This document shows positions 1 through 9,056 of a DNA stretch of 64,000 bases, in pieces. Made by a program: the position numbers and the translations under genes. The notes beneath the pieces are model-generated. The model searched no databases. It saw nothing but the letters and a program-made list of their open reading frames with translations, and had not been told where the DNA came from. Numbering within the stretch: position 1 is the stretch's first letter; each line of letters begins with the position of its first letter. Source of the stretch: Lentzea tibetensis. GTDB taxonomy: Bacteria > Actinomycetota > Actinomycetes > Mycobacteriales > Pseudonocardiaceae. The stretch is from contig NZ_VOBR01000007.1 of assembly GCF_007845675.1 (NCBI RefSeq), positions 248,001-312,000 on the forward strand, in the 5' to 3' direction.

Positions 1-3000
1 CCACGCGAGCTTCGCCTGCGCGCCGTTGGTGATCGGCAGGCTCGCCCACAGCTGTCTCGTGGTGGTGTCCCAGATGTTCAGCTCGCGGTCCGCGCCGACG
101 GTGGCGAGCAACTTCCCGTCCGGGCTGAGCACCATGTCGGACATGCCACCGTTGTGCGCGTGCACCCGGCCGGTCTCGGTGCGTTCGAAGGGGTTGAGGA
201 AGAACAGCTCCCCGTCCGGTCGCGCGACCATCAGCTGATCGTCCACTCCGTACGCGAAGAACTGCCCGTCGCGGACGCCCGACTGCCATTCGGGGCCCGG
301 CCACTCGGCGCTCATGTCCTGAACCCGGATCACGCCTTCCGGGTCGTAGAGCGCGAACCGCTGGCTGTCCGGGCTGAACGCTAGCATCGACGACGCCGAG
401 TAGATCTTCGTCGTCCTGCTTCGCGCCACGTCCCACACGAGCCCGTAGCCGGACATCTGAGTCGCGAGCAGCCTGCCGTCGCCGCTGAACGGGCCCACGC
501 GTGGCCAGAGGTTCCCGAGGCTCGCCCGGTGCTTCTCCTCCGGCACCAGGGTGGTGCGGGTGTCGCCGGTGCGCACGTCCTTGATCTCGACCGCGTCGTT
601 CTGCGTGATGACCATGCCGGTGCCGTCCGGTGTGAACAGGCTCAGCGGGGCGAGGTCCTTCGCGCCCGTGGGTCTCACGAGCGGCAGTGCCGAACCTGAC
701 GGCCACGTCAGGAGCTGGGGTTGCTGATCGCGGTTCGGCCCGCTCGCGACCGCCCCCTCCGGGGTGAGCCCGACGGCCGCGAAGGACCGGTTGCCGTGGA
801 GGCGCGGCAGGTCGGCCAGCCTCCGCAGGGTGATGTTCCTCGACCCGGTCACGATGATCGTGCCGTCCGTGCCCGTCAGCGGCGTGTTCGGCCCGGAGTA
901 CGTCCCCACCTTCTGCTGATGCACCTTCGCGTGTGAGGCCACCTCCCAGAGCTGGACCTCGTCCTCCGTGCACACGACGAGCAGGCGACCCGCGTCGGCG
1001 AAGGCCATCCCGGTGACGAGAGCACCGATGACCAGCTCGCCGGACGAGGTGAGAGTCCGACCGTCCACCAGAGCGACAGTGCCTCGTCCGTCGGTGGTGG
1101 CGACGGTGATGCCGTCCGGGCTCACCGCCAGGTGGCCGCCTCCCTGGTTCGGGCTCGCCGTCCTGGTGGCGCCGGTGTCCGGGTCGAACGCGGTCAGCAC
1201 TCCGGCCCTCGAGTACAGGAACGCGGTGCCCCGCGGGTCGATCGCGACGTCGTCGCCTACGCCGATCTCCCGCGCGTTGCCGCCGGTATCGCGCGTGGCG
1301 ACGTCCCACTGGGCGACGTAGCTCGTCTGAGCCGGGTAGGTACCGGTGCTGACGACCGCGTACACGCGCCGGTCACCGGGCCCGAACACGGCTTCCATGA
1401 TCTCCCCCTGGCGCGGCGGGTTCAGCGTGCGGGTGACACCGCTGCCGAAGTCGTGGACGTGCAGCCCGGCGGAGTTCCCGATGGCCAGCAGCGAGTTGTC
1501 CGAGCTGTACGCCAGCGCCGTCGTGGTCGACCACCGGCCCGACGGCTCCCTCGGCTGCTCGACCCCGCCGACCTGGCGGCGCGACGCGACGTCCCACAGG
1601 CCGATTTCGTCGCCCTCCCCGGAGATCGCGAGCTTCGTCCCGTCGGGGGAGAGCGCGGTCACCCCGAAACCGCTCGACGGGAACACGCCGTGGTTCGCTG
1701 GCCGGCCGGCGTTGTAGATCAGCGCGCTGCGCGCCTCGGTCGTGGGGCTGGCGGTGTACGCGGCGAGGCTGTTCCGCAACGCACCGGGCACATCCGTGTC
1801 GTGCATCTGCAACGCCTGCGCGGCCAGCGCCCGCGACTCCGACACCGCCTGGGCACGTGTCGCGTAGACGGCGATCGACGACGCGACCAGCAGGAGGACG
1901 CCGAGCGCCGCCGCGAGCACGCGGGTGCGCCGGGTCTGCCGCCTGGCCACGCGCAACTGTTCGTCCTCGGCCGCGAGGCTCGCGTCGAGGAACGCCACCT
2001 CGCGCCTGCTCAACGCGTCGCGGTGCAGCTCCCGCGCCACCGCGAGCCGAGCACCCCGGTACAACGCGCCGGGGTCGCGGTCGTGGGTCTCCCACTCGGT
2101 GGTGGCGTCGGTGAGCTGCCGGTGCGCGCGAAGAGCAGCCCGGTCCTCGGCCAGCCAGTCGCGCAGCCGCGGCCACGAGCGGATCAGCGACTCGTGGGTG
2201 ATCTCGACGCGGTCGCCGTCGACGGTCAGCAGCCGGGCGGACACCAGTGCGGCGGGCACCTCGTCGTCGAGCTCGGCGCGGTCGATGCGTCGCTTGGTGT
2301 CCTCGGTGCCCTCACCGGGTGCGGTGAGCCGCAGGAACAGCCGGCGCACGGAGTCCTGCTCAGCCTCCGGAAAGGACGAGTAGATCTCGTCCGCGGTGCG
2401 GGCCAGCGCGCCGTCGATGCCGCCCGCCGCCTCGAAACCGGTGAGGGTCAACGTCGTGCCGCGGCGGCGGTGCCACGTCTCGAGCAGGGCGTGGGAGAGG
2501 AGCGGCAGGACACCGACGCGGTCGTTGGTGGAAGCGACGAGGTGGGCGAGCAGTGCTGACTCCACCTTGAGGCCGACCTGCGCGGCGGGCTGGGTGATGG
2601 CATGGCGCAGCTCGTCGACGGACATCGGTCCGACGGTCACCTGGGCGTCGCGCAGGGCGTCGACGAGCACCGCGTGCCTGCTGCAGTGGGTGTAGAAGTC
2701 GGTGCGCACGCCGATCACCACGCGGGTGTCGCGGCACGCCAGCAGCGCGGCGATGAAGGCGTCGCGCTCGGCGGGATCCGCGCAGAGCGTGAACACCTCC
2801 TCGAACTGGTCGGCGACAACGATGTCCACGTTCGCCTGGCGCAGCAGCAGGTTCAGGTGCGACGGGTCGGCCTCGAGCTCGGCGAGCACCTGCACCGCCG
2901 AGAGCCCGGTCAGCGACGCTACCCGCACCGCGCACTCGCGCAACGGGTGGGCGCCCGGCGTGAACAGGATCGACGGGCCGTCGGCGCGGGGGAGGAGCCC

Positions 3001-3456
3001 CGCGCGCAACAGCGACGACTTGCCCGCACCAGACGCGCCGAACACGGCGAGGAACGGGTGCCGGGACAGCCGTGCGAGCAGGTCCGAGACGAGCCGTTCC
3101 CGGCCGAAGAACCGGTCCGCGTGCTCGGGCTGGAACGCCGCCAGCCCGAGATAGGGCGCGTCGTCCACGTCTGCCGGCGGCAGTGACGGCGCGAGCCCGG
3201 CGGCCAGTGAGCGCCAGCGCGACTCCCACTCGTCGGCATCGCCATCGCAGGCGCGGACGAACGCGAGCGTCACGGCGAGCGTCGGCAGTTTGCGTCCGCC
3301 TGCCGCCTCGGACAACGTCGCGGCCGAGTAGTGCGCCAGCCTGCCCAGCTCGCGGTAGCCGGGGCCGCCCGCCTTCTCGCGCAGTGCGCGCAGGTCGGCC
3401 GCGAACAGGACCAACGGATCGTCCGACGACTCCAGCGGACGCTCACGACGCGGCAT
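1..3456 (-). CDS. HTH / nSTAND1 NTPase / WD40-repeat regulator (3' end beyond window)
   Basis: The gene runs off the left edge, so about 1,150 N-terminal residues are visible. Residues 1-75 look like a helix-turn-helix of the XRE kind (LRALREKAG...YRELGRLAHYS). Residues about 105-430 are a STAND NTPase: a Walker A P-loop GASGAGKSS at 140-148 and a Walker B-like VVADQFEEVF near 210. A hydrophobic segment (VLAAALGVLLLVASSIAVYA) near residue 510 could be a membrane helix. From about 580 onward there are WD40-type blades such as LSPDGKLLATVGADRELNIWD. The start ATG at 3456 gives a complete HTH. In this family the NTPase switches on ligand or partner binding to the propeller and the HTH suggests DNA binding. 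Its signal and targets are unknown. It is the only gene on this strand before the chitosanase. Confidence 0.9.
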   Translation of the reverse strand, partial: MPRRERPLESSDDPLVLFAADLRALREKAGGPGYRELGRLAHYSAATLSEAAGGRKLPTLAVTLAFVRACDGDADEWESRWRSLAAGLAPSLPPADVDDAPYLGLAAFQPEHADRFFGRERLVSDLLARLSRHPFLAVFGASGAGKSSLLRAGLLPRADGPSILFTPGAHPLRECAVRVASLTGLSAVQVLAELEADPSHLNLLLRQANVDIVVADQFEEVFTLCADPAERDAFIAALLACRDTRVVIGVRTDFYTHCSRHAVLVDALRDAQVTVGPMSVDELRHAITQPAAQVGLKVESALLAHLVASTNDRVGVLPLLSHALLETWHRRRGTTLTLTGFEAAGGIDGALARTADEIYSSFPEAEQDSVRRLFLRLTAPGEGTEDTKRRIDRAELDDEVPAALVSARLLTVDGDRVEITHESLIRSWPRLRDWLAEDRAALRAHRQLTDATTEWETHDRDPGALYRGARLAVARELHRDALSRREVAFLDASLAAEDEQLRVARRQTRRTRVLAAALGVLLLVASSIAVYATRAQAVSESRALAAQALQMHDTDVPGALRNSLAAYTASPTTEARSALIYNAGRPANHGVFPSSGFGVTALSPDGTKLAISGEGDEIGLWDVASRRQVGGVEQPREPSGRWSTTTALAYSSDNSLLAIGNSAGLHVHDFGSGVTRTLNPPRQGEIMEAVFGPGDRRVYAVVSTGTYPAQTSYVAQWDVATRDTGGNAREIGVGDDVAIDPRGTAFLYSRAGVLTAFDPDTGATRTASPNQGGGHLAVSPDGITVATTDGRGTVALVDGRTLTSSGELVIGALVTGMAFADAGRLLVVCTEDEVQLWEVASHAKVHQQKVGTYSGPNTPLTGTDGTIIVTGSRNITLRRLADLPRLHGNRSFAAVGLTPEGAVASGPNRDQQPQLLTWPSGSALPLVRPTGAKDLAPLSLFTPDGTGMVITQNDAVEIKDVRTGDTRTTLVPEEKHRASLGNLWPRVGPFSGDGRLLATQMSGYGLVWDVARSRTTKIYSASSMLAFSPDSQRFALYDPEGVIRVQDMSAEWPGPEWQSGVRDGQFFAYGVDDQLMVARPDGELFFLNPFERTETGRVHAHNGGMSDMVLSPDGKLLATVGADRELNIWDTTTRQLWASLPITNGAQAKLAW

Positions 3457-3624
3457 CAGCCCCCACCCCCAGTGGCTCGATTCCGGTCAGGCTAGCGCGC
3501 TCGTTGTCCGGACATTGTTGTAAGGCTGCAGGTCACCGACACCGAACAACGTGATCGGGCTACAAATGAGGGGCGGGAGAGAGTTTCGGGGGATCTCCGC
3601 GCAAGAGGTCGGGGGACCAGCGGT

Positions 3625-3650
3625 CCGCCCCACATGGGGGTGTGGGGCGG
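3625..3650 (-). terminator. Hairpin terminator behind the chitosanase gene
   Basis: Perfect 10-bp arms (CCGCCCCACA / TGTGGGGCGG) with a 6-nt loop lie 19 nt past the stop of the minus-strand chitosanase gene. No strong U tract follows, which is usual in high-GC actinobacteria. Confidence 0.65.
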
Positions 3651-3668
3651 CCCGCAAGTACTCACCCG

Positions 3669-4355
3669 TCAGTTCTCGTTGAGGAACTTCTGCGCGAGGG
3701 CCTCGCCCTGCGTGACCGTCTTGTTGTGGTCCTCGATCGGCGTGGTCTTGGAGCCCTTGAAGTAGAGGTACCAGACGGGGCCGTCGGTGCCGCCGTTCTT
3801 CGGGTTCGGGTTGATCCCCAGGTTCACCGCGGACGCGTAGGACGCCTCACCGATGATGTTGGCGGGGCCGGTGTCGCCGACGACGACGTAGTCGACCTTG
3901 TTGTTGTAGATGATCGCGACGACGCCACCGCCCTGGATGCCCCACTTGCGGTAGTCCCAGTTGCCGCTCGCGCTCGGCACGACGACGTACGGGAGCTTGT
4001 CCGCGACCAGCGGCTTGCCCTTGGAGTCGTGGAACGCGGTGTCCGGCTGGAACCACGGGTCGGTGCTCTTGTTGCACTTGGTCGTCGGCTGCCCGTCGCA
4101 GTCGATGTCCATGTCCGCCTTGTACCAAACGGCGCCGGTCTTGTCGCAGACCGGGATGTTGGCTGCGGTCTCGCCGTCGCTCTTGTACTTGCCGCTGGAG
4201 ATCTGCTTGCAGGTGGTCAGCTTGGCGAGCAGCTCCGCGGCCGTCGGACCGGCCTGGATCACCACGGGCTCGGGTGCGGCCTGCGCCGTGGTGGAGACCA
4301 GGGCTGCTCCGGTGAGTACTGCCAGCGCGAAGAGCCCAGATACGAGCTTGCGCAT
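3669..4355 (-). CDS. Secreted chitosanase, glycoside hydrolase family 75
   Basis: A 228-residue exported protein. The start at 4355 (MRKLVSGLFALAVLTG) is preceded by AGAGGTGG and opens a Sec signal peptide ending near AQA-APE; an upstream in-frame ATG at 4436 adds a non-signal stretch and is less likely. The mature part carries GH75 family hallmarks: DMDIDCDG, GGGVVAIIYNNKVDYVVVG and VGDTGPANIIGEAS. Asp161 and Glu170 in the last motif are the likely catalytic acids by comparison with fungal GH75 chitosanases. The enzyme should hydrolyse beta-1,4 bonds in chitosan outside the cell. It is monocistronic, with a hairpin behind it and a palindrome in front of it that also occurs before the dehydrogenase gene at 9139. 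Confidence 0.88.
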   Translation of the reverse strand: MRKLVSGLFALAVLTGAALVSTTAQAAPEPVVIQAGPTAAELLAKLTTCKQISSGKYKSDGETAANIPVCDKTGAVWYKADMDIDCDGQPTTKCNKSTDPWFQPDTAFHDSKGKPLVADKLPYVVVPSASGNWDYRKWGIQGGGVVAIIYNNKVDYVVVGDTGPANIIGEASYASAVNLGINPNPKNGGTDGPVWYLYFKGSKTTPIEDHNKTVTQGEALAQKFLNEN

Positions 4356-4370
4356 TGCCACCTCTTTCGA

Positions 4371-4385
4371 CAGGTAAGTTTCCTG
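4371..4385. promoter_or_regulatory. Candidate operator before the chitosanase gene
   Basis: CAGGTAAGTTTCCTG is an imperfect palindrome (6 of 7 pairs around a central G), 15 nt upstream of the chitosanase start. Its core GGnAAGTTTCC recurs at 9059-9069. It resembles the palindrome reported before actinomycete chitosanase genes and bound by the ROK regulator CsnR; that comparison is from memory. Confidence 0.5.
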
Positions 4386-4451
4386 ACAGAGGGCGGCGGA
4401 GTACTCACTATGCGCAACGAAAGTTACGCAGGTCAAGGTGCGGGCAATGGT

Positions 4452-5015
4452 CTAGGGCTTTCGCCCGAGTAGTCCGATCAGGCGTGTTTGTGCATCGCTG
4501 TCCGATGCGACGGGCATCGGCGGCTCGAACATCCCGGTGCCCTGCCAGTCGTCGATCTGCGGGCGCACGTAGGCCAGCACCGCCTCGACCAAGCCGGGGT
4601 GCAGCCGTTCCGGCGCGCCGATCGAGCGGGCCAGGTCCCAGGCGTGCACGGTCAGGTCGGTCGTCATCTGCCAGGCGTACTCCTCCGCGCTGATCTCACC
4701 GGAGCTGACCTGCACGGGCTTGTCCAGCGCGCCCGGTTCGAGCCAGGCCTCGCGGGCGGCCGCGGCGGCGAGCACCCACGCCAGCAGCGGGTCGGAACCG
4801 AGGTTGTCGTGGTCGAACCGGTCGCCGACCTGGGCGGGCGTGCAGCCCGCGAGGAGTTCCGGCGCCCACAGCTGTTCGTAGACGAGATGGCCGACGAGAT
4901 CCCGGACCGACCACTCCCGGCAGGGCGTGCCGAGCGTCCACTGCTCCGGTCCGATCGCACGCACCCTGCGGTCGAACTCCGTCATCGCCAGTCCGTGCGC
5001 CTCCATCAAGTCCAT
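4452..5015 (-). CDS. TIGR03086-type metal-binding protein (DinB/MDMPI fold)
   Basis: A 187-residue protein of the mycothiol-dependent maleylpyruvate isomerase N-terminal (DinB-like) superfamily, TIGR03086 group. It shows the family pattern: an N-terminal helix, TPCREWSVRDLVGHLVYEQLW with a metal-ligand His, and a later DLTVHAWDLARS with a second His ligand. These four-helix proteins bind a divalent metal and often use mycothiol or another thiol, but the substrate of this subgroup is not known. No clear Shine-Dalgarno sequence precedes ATG 5015; other in-frame starts lie a few codons downstream. It is transcribed divergently from the peptide transporter, with 148 nt between them. Confidence 0.8.
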   Translation of the reverse strand: MDLMEAHGLAMTEFDRRVRAIGPEQWTLGTPCREWSVRDLVGHLVYEQLWAPELLAGCTPAQVGDRFDHDNLGSDPLLAWVLAAAAAREAWLEPGALDKPVQVSSGEISAEEYAWQMTTDLTVHAWDLARSIGAPERLHPGLVEAVLAYVRPQIDDWQGTGMFEPPMPVASDSDAQTRLIGLLGRKP

Positions 5016-5163
5016 CTGAAAAGTTCATCAAAACAAACTCAAGTTCGCATCCGTTGCTGTGGGATGGACCACTCCTGTGGCGTCTCGATTACAAACCGTA
5101 CGGGCGTACCGCGTAAGGTTCCCCGATCCGCCGTGACATCGTTGACACGAGAGGAAGATCGCC

Positions 5164-6633
5164 GTGAGCGCCACGAGCGCCAGCATCTCCGCCCCGGACA
5201 AGGGGTTCTTCGGCCACCCCCGTGGGCTCTCCACGCTCTTCTTCACCGAGCTGTGGGAGCGCTTCTCCTTCTACGGCATGAAGGCCATCCTCGGCCTCTA
5301 CCTGTGGACCGCAGTCTCCGAGGGCGGCCTCGGGATCGACAAGTCGCTCGCGCTGTCGGTCGTCGCCATCTACGGCTCGTCGGTCTACATGTCCGGTGTG
5401 GCCGGTGGTTGGCTCGCCGACCGCGTGTTCGGTGGGCAGCGCGCGGTGTTCTACGGCGGCGTGCTGATCATGTTCGGGCACATCTCGCTGGCGCTCCCGA
5501 TCGGACTCGCCGGTGTGTACCTCGGCCTGATCCTGATCGTGCTGGGCACCGGCCTGCTCAAGCCGAACATCTCCACCGTCGTCGGCGGCCTCTACGAGGA
5601 GCACGACACGCGTCGTGACGCTGGCTTCACGATCTTCTACATGGCCATCAACATCGGTGGCTTCGTCTCGCCGCTGATCACGGGTGCGCTCGCCAAGGGC
5701 GTCGGCTACCACGCTGGCTTCGGTGCCGCGGCGGTCGGCATGGCGCTGGCGCTGGTGCAGTACCAGATCGGTCGCAAGAACCTGCGCGGCGCGGCCGCGG
5801 TGGCGCCGAACCCGCTGCCGCAGCACGAGAAGGCGGGCGTCTTCGGCGCCATCGCACTGGTGACCGTCGTGCTCATCGGCCTCGGTGTCGGCGCCTTCAT
5901 GCTGTGGGACGTCGACGGCGTCATCGGCGTGATCAGCCTGCTCTCGGTCGTCCTGCCGATCACCTACTTCACCGTGATGATCCGCAGCGACAAGACGACC
6001 GCCGAGGAGCGCCCGCGCGTCATCGCCTACATCCCGCTGTTCATCGCGGCCGCGATGTTCTGGCTGATCTTCGAGCAGAGCGCGTCGGTGATCGCTGAGT
6101 TCGCGGACTCCCACGTGGACAACCACGTCTTCGGCCTGGAGTTCCCGGTCGCGTGGTTCCAGTCGGTCAACCCGATCATGATCATCGTGCTCGCGCCGGT
6201 GTTCGCGCTGCTGTGGGTGAAGCTCGGTGAGCGCGCGCCCAGCACGCCGCGCAAGTTCGCCTACGCACTGGTCATGGTGGGCCTGTCGTTCGTGCTGATG
6301 TACTTCGCGAGCAACAGCGCCGCCGACGGCAAGGTCACCGCGCTGTGGCTGGTCGTGATGTTCCTGCTGATGACCGCCGGTGAGCTCATGCTCTCCCCGG
6401 TCGGCCTCTCGGTGACCACCAAGCTCGCGCCGCGCGCGTTCGCGTCGCAGACGATGGGCCTGTGGTTCCTGGCGAGCGCTTCGGGTTCCGGCATCGCCGC
6501 GCAGCTCGTGAAGTTCTACACGAGCAGCCCGTCGGCGTACTTCCTCACGCTGGGCGGTGCGGCCGTGGTGCTCGGTGCCGCGCTGGCGGCGTCGGCCGGT
6601 CCGATCAAGAAGTTGATGTCCGGCGTCGAGTAG
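5164..6633 (+). CDS. POT/PTR2-family proton-dependent oligopeptide transporter
   Basis: A 489-residue membrane protein of the major facilitator superfamily, PTR2 (POT) family. It should import di- and tripeptides with protons across the cytoplasmic membrane. The ELWERFSFYGMK stretch near residue 30 is the family ExxER(F)xxYG motif that couples proton and peptide binding. FTIFYMAINIGGF near residue 155 is the PTR2 signature, and at least twelve hydrophobic helices follow. Length matches bacterial DtpT-type carriers. GTG at 5164 is chosen because GAGGAAG lies 6-7 nt upstream. It is monocistronic and ends in a strong hairpin. A supply of peptides from the secreted proteases in this window would fit but is only inference. 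Confidence 0.93.
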   Translation: MSATSASISAPDKGFFGHPRGLSTLFFTELWERFSFYGMKAILGLYLWTAVSEGGLGIDKSLALSVVAIYGSSVYMSGVAGGWLADRVFGGQRAVFYGGVLIMFGHISLALPIGLAGVYLGLILIVLGTGLLKPNISTVVGGLYEEHDTRRDAGFTIFYMAINIGGFVSPLITGALAKGVGYHAGFGAAAVGMALALVQYQIGRKNLRGAAAVAPNPLPQHEKAGVFGAIALVTVVLIGLGVGAFMLWDVDGVIGVISLLSVVLPITYFTVMIRSDKTTAEERPRVIAYIPLFIAAAMFWLIFEQSASVIAEFADSHVDNHVFGLEFPVAWFQSVNPIMIIVLAPVFALLWVKLGERAPSTPRKFAYALVMVGLSFVLMYFASNSAADGKVTALWLVVMFLLMTAGELMLSPVGLSVTTKLAPRAFASQTMGLWFLASASGSGIAAQLVKFYTSSPSAYFLTLGGAAVVLGAALAASAGPIKKLMSGVE

Positions 6634-6640
6634 CCAGTAG

Positions 6641-6689
6641 GTGAGCGGGAGGCCCGTCGCGGCGGCGGTGCGGCGGGTCTCCCACTCAC
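6641..6689 (+). terminator. Hairpin terminator after the peptide transporter
   Basis: The 16-nt arms GTGAGCGGGAGGCCCG and CGGGTCTCCCACTCAC pair at 14 of 16 positions. The stem starts 7 nt after the transporter stop codon. Confidence 0.75.
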
Positions 6690-6784
6690 TTTCAAGGATG
6701 CACTACGCAGACGTGTCATTGGTGCCCGAACGTAGGTCCAGGTGGGTGAACTCACGCTTGTTACGCGTCAGTTTTCGCTTGGCG

Positions 6785-8074
6785 TCAGGGTTTCTTCACC
6801 GCCAGTGACGATTTGGACGGTGTGCCGCTAACCGGAAGGTGGATTGCGCCGCGCAGCAGCCGCGACGAACGCCGCTTCACCGGTCCCGCGACCTTCAGGT
6901 CGGGGAACTTGCGGAAGAGCCCGTGCAGCGCGGCGGCCGCCTCCAGCCGGGCCAGTCCCGCCCCGATGCAGTAGTGGATGCCCGCCGAGAACGCCAGGTG
7001 CTCGCGCACGTTCGACCGCGTCGGGTCGAAGCGCAGGGGATCGGCGAAGGTGTCCGGGTCCCGGTTCGCGGCGGCGAGCAGCAGGATGACCGGCATCCCC
7101 GGCTTGAGCGAAACCCCGTGCGCCTCAAGGGGTTCCCGCGCGAAGCGCACCGTGTAGTGCACCGGCGGGTCGAGGCGCAGCACCTCCTCGACGAACAGCT
7201 CGGCGTAGGCCGGGTCCTCGATCAGCGGCTCCCGCGTCTCCGGGTTCGCCATCACCGCCATGATCCCGTTGCCGATGAGGTTCACCGTCGTCTCGAACCC
7301 GGCGACGAGCAGCAGCTCCGTCGTGGCGATCAGGTCGTCGCGCGCCAGGTCGTCGTTCATCACCAGGTGGCTCACCACGTCCAGCCCCGGCGTGCGGCGG
7401 CGTTGTTCCACCAGGTCGTCGAGGAAGTCCTCGAACTCGGCGAGCGCGGCGTTGAGCTCGCGCATCTCCTTCATCGTGCGGATGCCGTCGAGCGTCGCGA
7501 CGATCGCGGATCCCCAGCGCGCCAGCACGTCCTGGTCCGCGTCGGGCACGCCGAGCAGCTCGAGGATCACCTGGATCGGCACGCGCACGGCGAAGTCGTC
7601 CACCGCGTCGAACCGCTCCGGCAGCGCGTCGGCGTACTCGTCGACGATCTTGTCGATCATCGGCTTGCGCTCGCGCAGCGCCCGCGGCGTGAAGAACGGC
7701 TGCACGAGCTTGCGCAGCCTGCCGTGGTCCGGCGGGTTGCGCAGCAGGAACGAGTCCTCGACCGGGTTGACCAGCACCCGGCCGTCGCGCCCGTACAGCG
7801 TCGAGTCGAACGGGGTGATCTCGCTGGCGGGCGTCACGCCGAACCGCTGGTCGCGCAGCACCGAGTCGCTGATCTCACGCGACGTGGTCACCCAGCCGCC
7901 GAGCCTGCTCCACACCATGTCGCCCTGGGCGCGGATTGATTCATAACCGGGATGAGGGTCGCGAAACGGAGATTTCGTGACGACCTTCGCATACGGGTCG
8001 CCCATCATCGCGTACCCGCGCAACATCATCCGGCCCAGTACGAGCAGCGCTGCGTTCTTCAGCTTCGGCGACAT
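6785..8074 (-). CDS. Cytochrome P450
   Basis: A 429-residue soluble bacterial P450. The I-helix oxygen-binding motif is AGFETT, the K-helix ExxR is EEVLR, and the haem loop FSAGIHYCIGAG provides the thiolate ligand Cys369. It should hydroxylate or otherwise oxidise a small hydrophobic substrate using electrons from a ferredoxin and reductase, neither of which is encoded nearby. The N-terminus (RMMLRGYAMMGDPYAKVV) is somewhat hydrophobic but not a clear anchor. The gene follows the TetR gene on the same strand with a 40-nt gap and is probably cotranscribed with it. The substrate cannot be told from sequence, and no biosynthetic cluster surrounds it. Confidence 0.93.
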   Translation of the reverse strand: MSPKLKNAALLVLGRMMLRGYAMMGDPYAKVVTKSPFRDPHPGYESIRAQGDMVWSRLGGWVTTSREISDSVLRDQRFGVTPASEITPFDSTLYGRDGRVLVNPVEDSFLLRNPPDHGRLRKLVQPFFTPRALRERKPMIDKIVDEYADALPERFDAVDDFAVRVPIQVILELLGVPDADQDVLARWGSAIVATLDGIRTMKEMRELNAALAEFEDFLDDLVEQRRRTPGLDVVSHLVMNDDLARDDLIATTELLLVAGFETTVNLIGNGIMAVMANPETREPLIEDPAYAELFVEEVLRLDPPVHYTVRFAREPLEAHGVSLKPGMPVILLLAAANRDPDTFADPLRFDPTRSNVREHLAFSAGIHYCIGAGLARLEAAAALHGLFRKFPDLKVAGPVKRRSSRLLRGAIHLPVSGTPSKSSLAVKKP

Positions 8075-8114
8075 GCCTCCACATTGCGCTGGACGCGAAG
8101 AACTCTCAAGTCTC

Positions 8115-8708
8115 TTAATGGACCCGGCGGTGACGGCGAACCGTTTCCTCGACGAGGTCCAGCACCGGCTCGAGGTCGTCGGCCGGCAGTCCCATCGCCA
8201 GGTGTGACACGAGACCTTCGAGCACGAGCTCGAGGAAGCTGGTGAGCACGCCCACGTCGACGTCGTCGCGCAGGTTGCCCGCCTCGCGCTGGCGCAGCAG
8301 GCGCTCGCGGGTCGCCTTCGTCAGCTGCTCGGAGCGTTCCGCCCAGCGCGCGCGGAAGTCCTGGTCGGTGCGCAGCCTGCGGGACACCTCCAGGCGCGTG
8401 CCCAGCCAGTCAGCCGCGTGCTCCTCCTCGCGGTCCGCGGGCGCGGAGAGCAGGTCGCGCATGACCTGCACGAGACCCTGCTCGGCCACCACGTCCGCCA
8501 TCCGCAGCGCGTCGTCCTCGGCCAGCGCGAGGAACAGCGACTCCTTGTCGCGGAAGTGGTGGAAGATGGCACCGCGGGACAGCCCGGTAGCCTCTTCCAG
8601 CCGCCGCACGGTCGCGCCTTCGTAGCCGTGGCGCGCGAAACAGGCTCGCGCACCGTCGAGGATCTGACGGCGGCGGGCATCGAGGTGGTCCTGGCTCACC
8701 CTGGGCAC
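8115..8708 (-). CDS. TetR-family transcriptional regulator (AcnR-like)
   Basis: A 197-residue TetR regulator. The N-terminal HTH is typical (ILDGARACFARHGYEGATVRRLEEATGLSRGAIFHHFRDKESLF), followed by an all-helical ligand domain. The opening residues and HTH closely resemble actinobacterial AcnR, the repressor that normally sits beside the aconitase gene; that likeness is from memory. Here no aconitase gene is adjacent and the next gene is a P450. GTG 8708 is preferred because it matches the AcnR-type start (MPRVSQDHL). An 18-bp perfect palindrome lies 34 nt upstream, suggesting autoregulation of the TetR-P450 unit. Confidence 0.9.
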   Translation of the reverse strand: MPRVSQDHLDARRRQILDGARACFARHGYEGATVRRLEEATGLSRGAIFHHFRDKESLFLALAEDDALRMADVVAEQGLVQVMRDLLSAPADREEEHAADWLGTRLEVSRRLRTDQDFRARWAERSEQLTKATRERLLRQREAGNLRDDVDVGVLTSFLELVLEGLVSHLAMGLPADDLEPVLDLVEETVRRHRRVH

Positions 8709-8742
8709 CCGACGATCGTCTCAGCAGGGAGACCGGAAATCC

Positions 8743-8760
8743 AATCCGTACGTACGGATT
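8743..8760. promoter_or_regulatory. Perfect 18-bp palindrome, candidate TetR operator
   Basis: AATCCGTACGTACGGATT is a perfect inverted repeat just upstream of the TetR gene. A shorter copy of its centre, CCGTACGG, lies at 8786-8793, which could be a second half-strength site. Both fall in the gap before the plus-strand small ORF. Confidence 0.7.
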
Positions 8761-8835
8761 GACACCAATCCTTTGGAGTGGATCTCCGTACGGCGGGTCG
8801 AGCGGAGCGCTCGCCGACCAATATCGTGTCGCGCC

Positions 8836-8988
8836 ATGGACACGCAGGACATCCCCAAGTTGTCGACGCTGGCCGAGCGGCTCGGTTGGTCGCTCTGCGT
8901 GTCCACAGGCGTCCATGTGGTCGATCTGCTGCTGAGCTCAACGGCGACCGACCTCATCTCGGTCCTCGCGGACAGTCGCGACCGGTAA
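8836..8988 (+). CDS. Possible small protein (50 aa), unknown
   Basis: I do not recognise this ORF. It encodes about 50 residues beginning MDTQDIPKLSTLAERLGW and ending ISVLADSRDR, with a hydrophobic centre. About 90% of its codons end in G or C, like genuine genes here. No Shine-Dalgarno sequence is present, but TATCGT at 8822-8827 lies 8 nt before the ATG and could be a -10 box of a leaderless message. It is divergent from the TetR gene. A chance ORF remains possible. Confidence 0.35.
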   Translation: MDTQDIPKLSTLAERLGWSLCVSTGVHVVDLLLSSTATDLISVLADSRDR

Positions 8989-9056
8989 GCGCTTTCCCGT
9001 AACTCTGCCGTGCCATTGACAGGGGGATGCGGTGGTGGTGTGATCTGCGCGACAGA

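Noticed and set aside
6785-8708. Secondary-metabolite cluster around the P450
   Set aside because: Apart from the TetR gene no biosynthetic enzymes are adjacent; a lone P450 is not enough.
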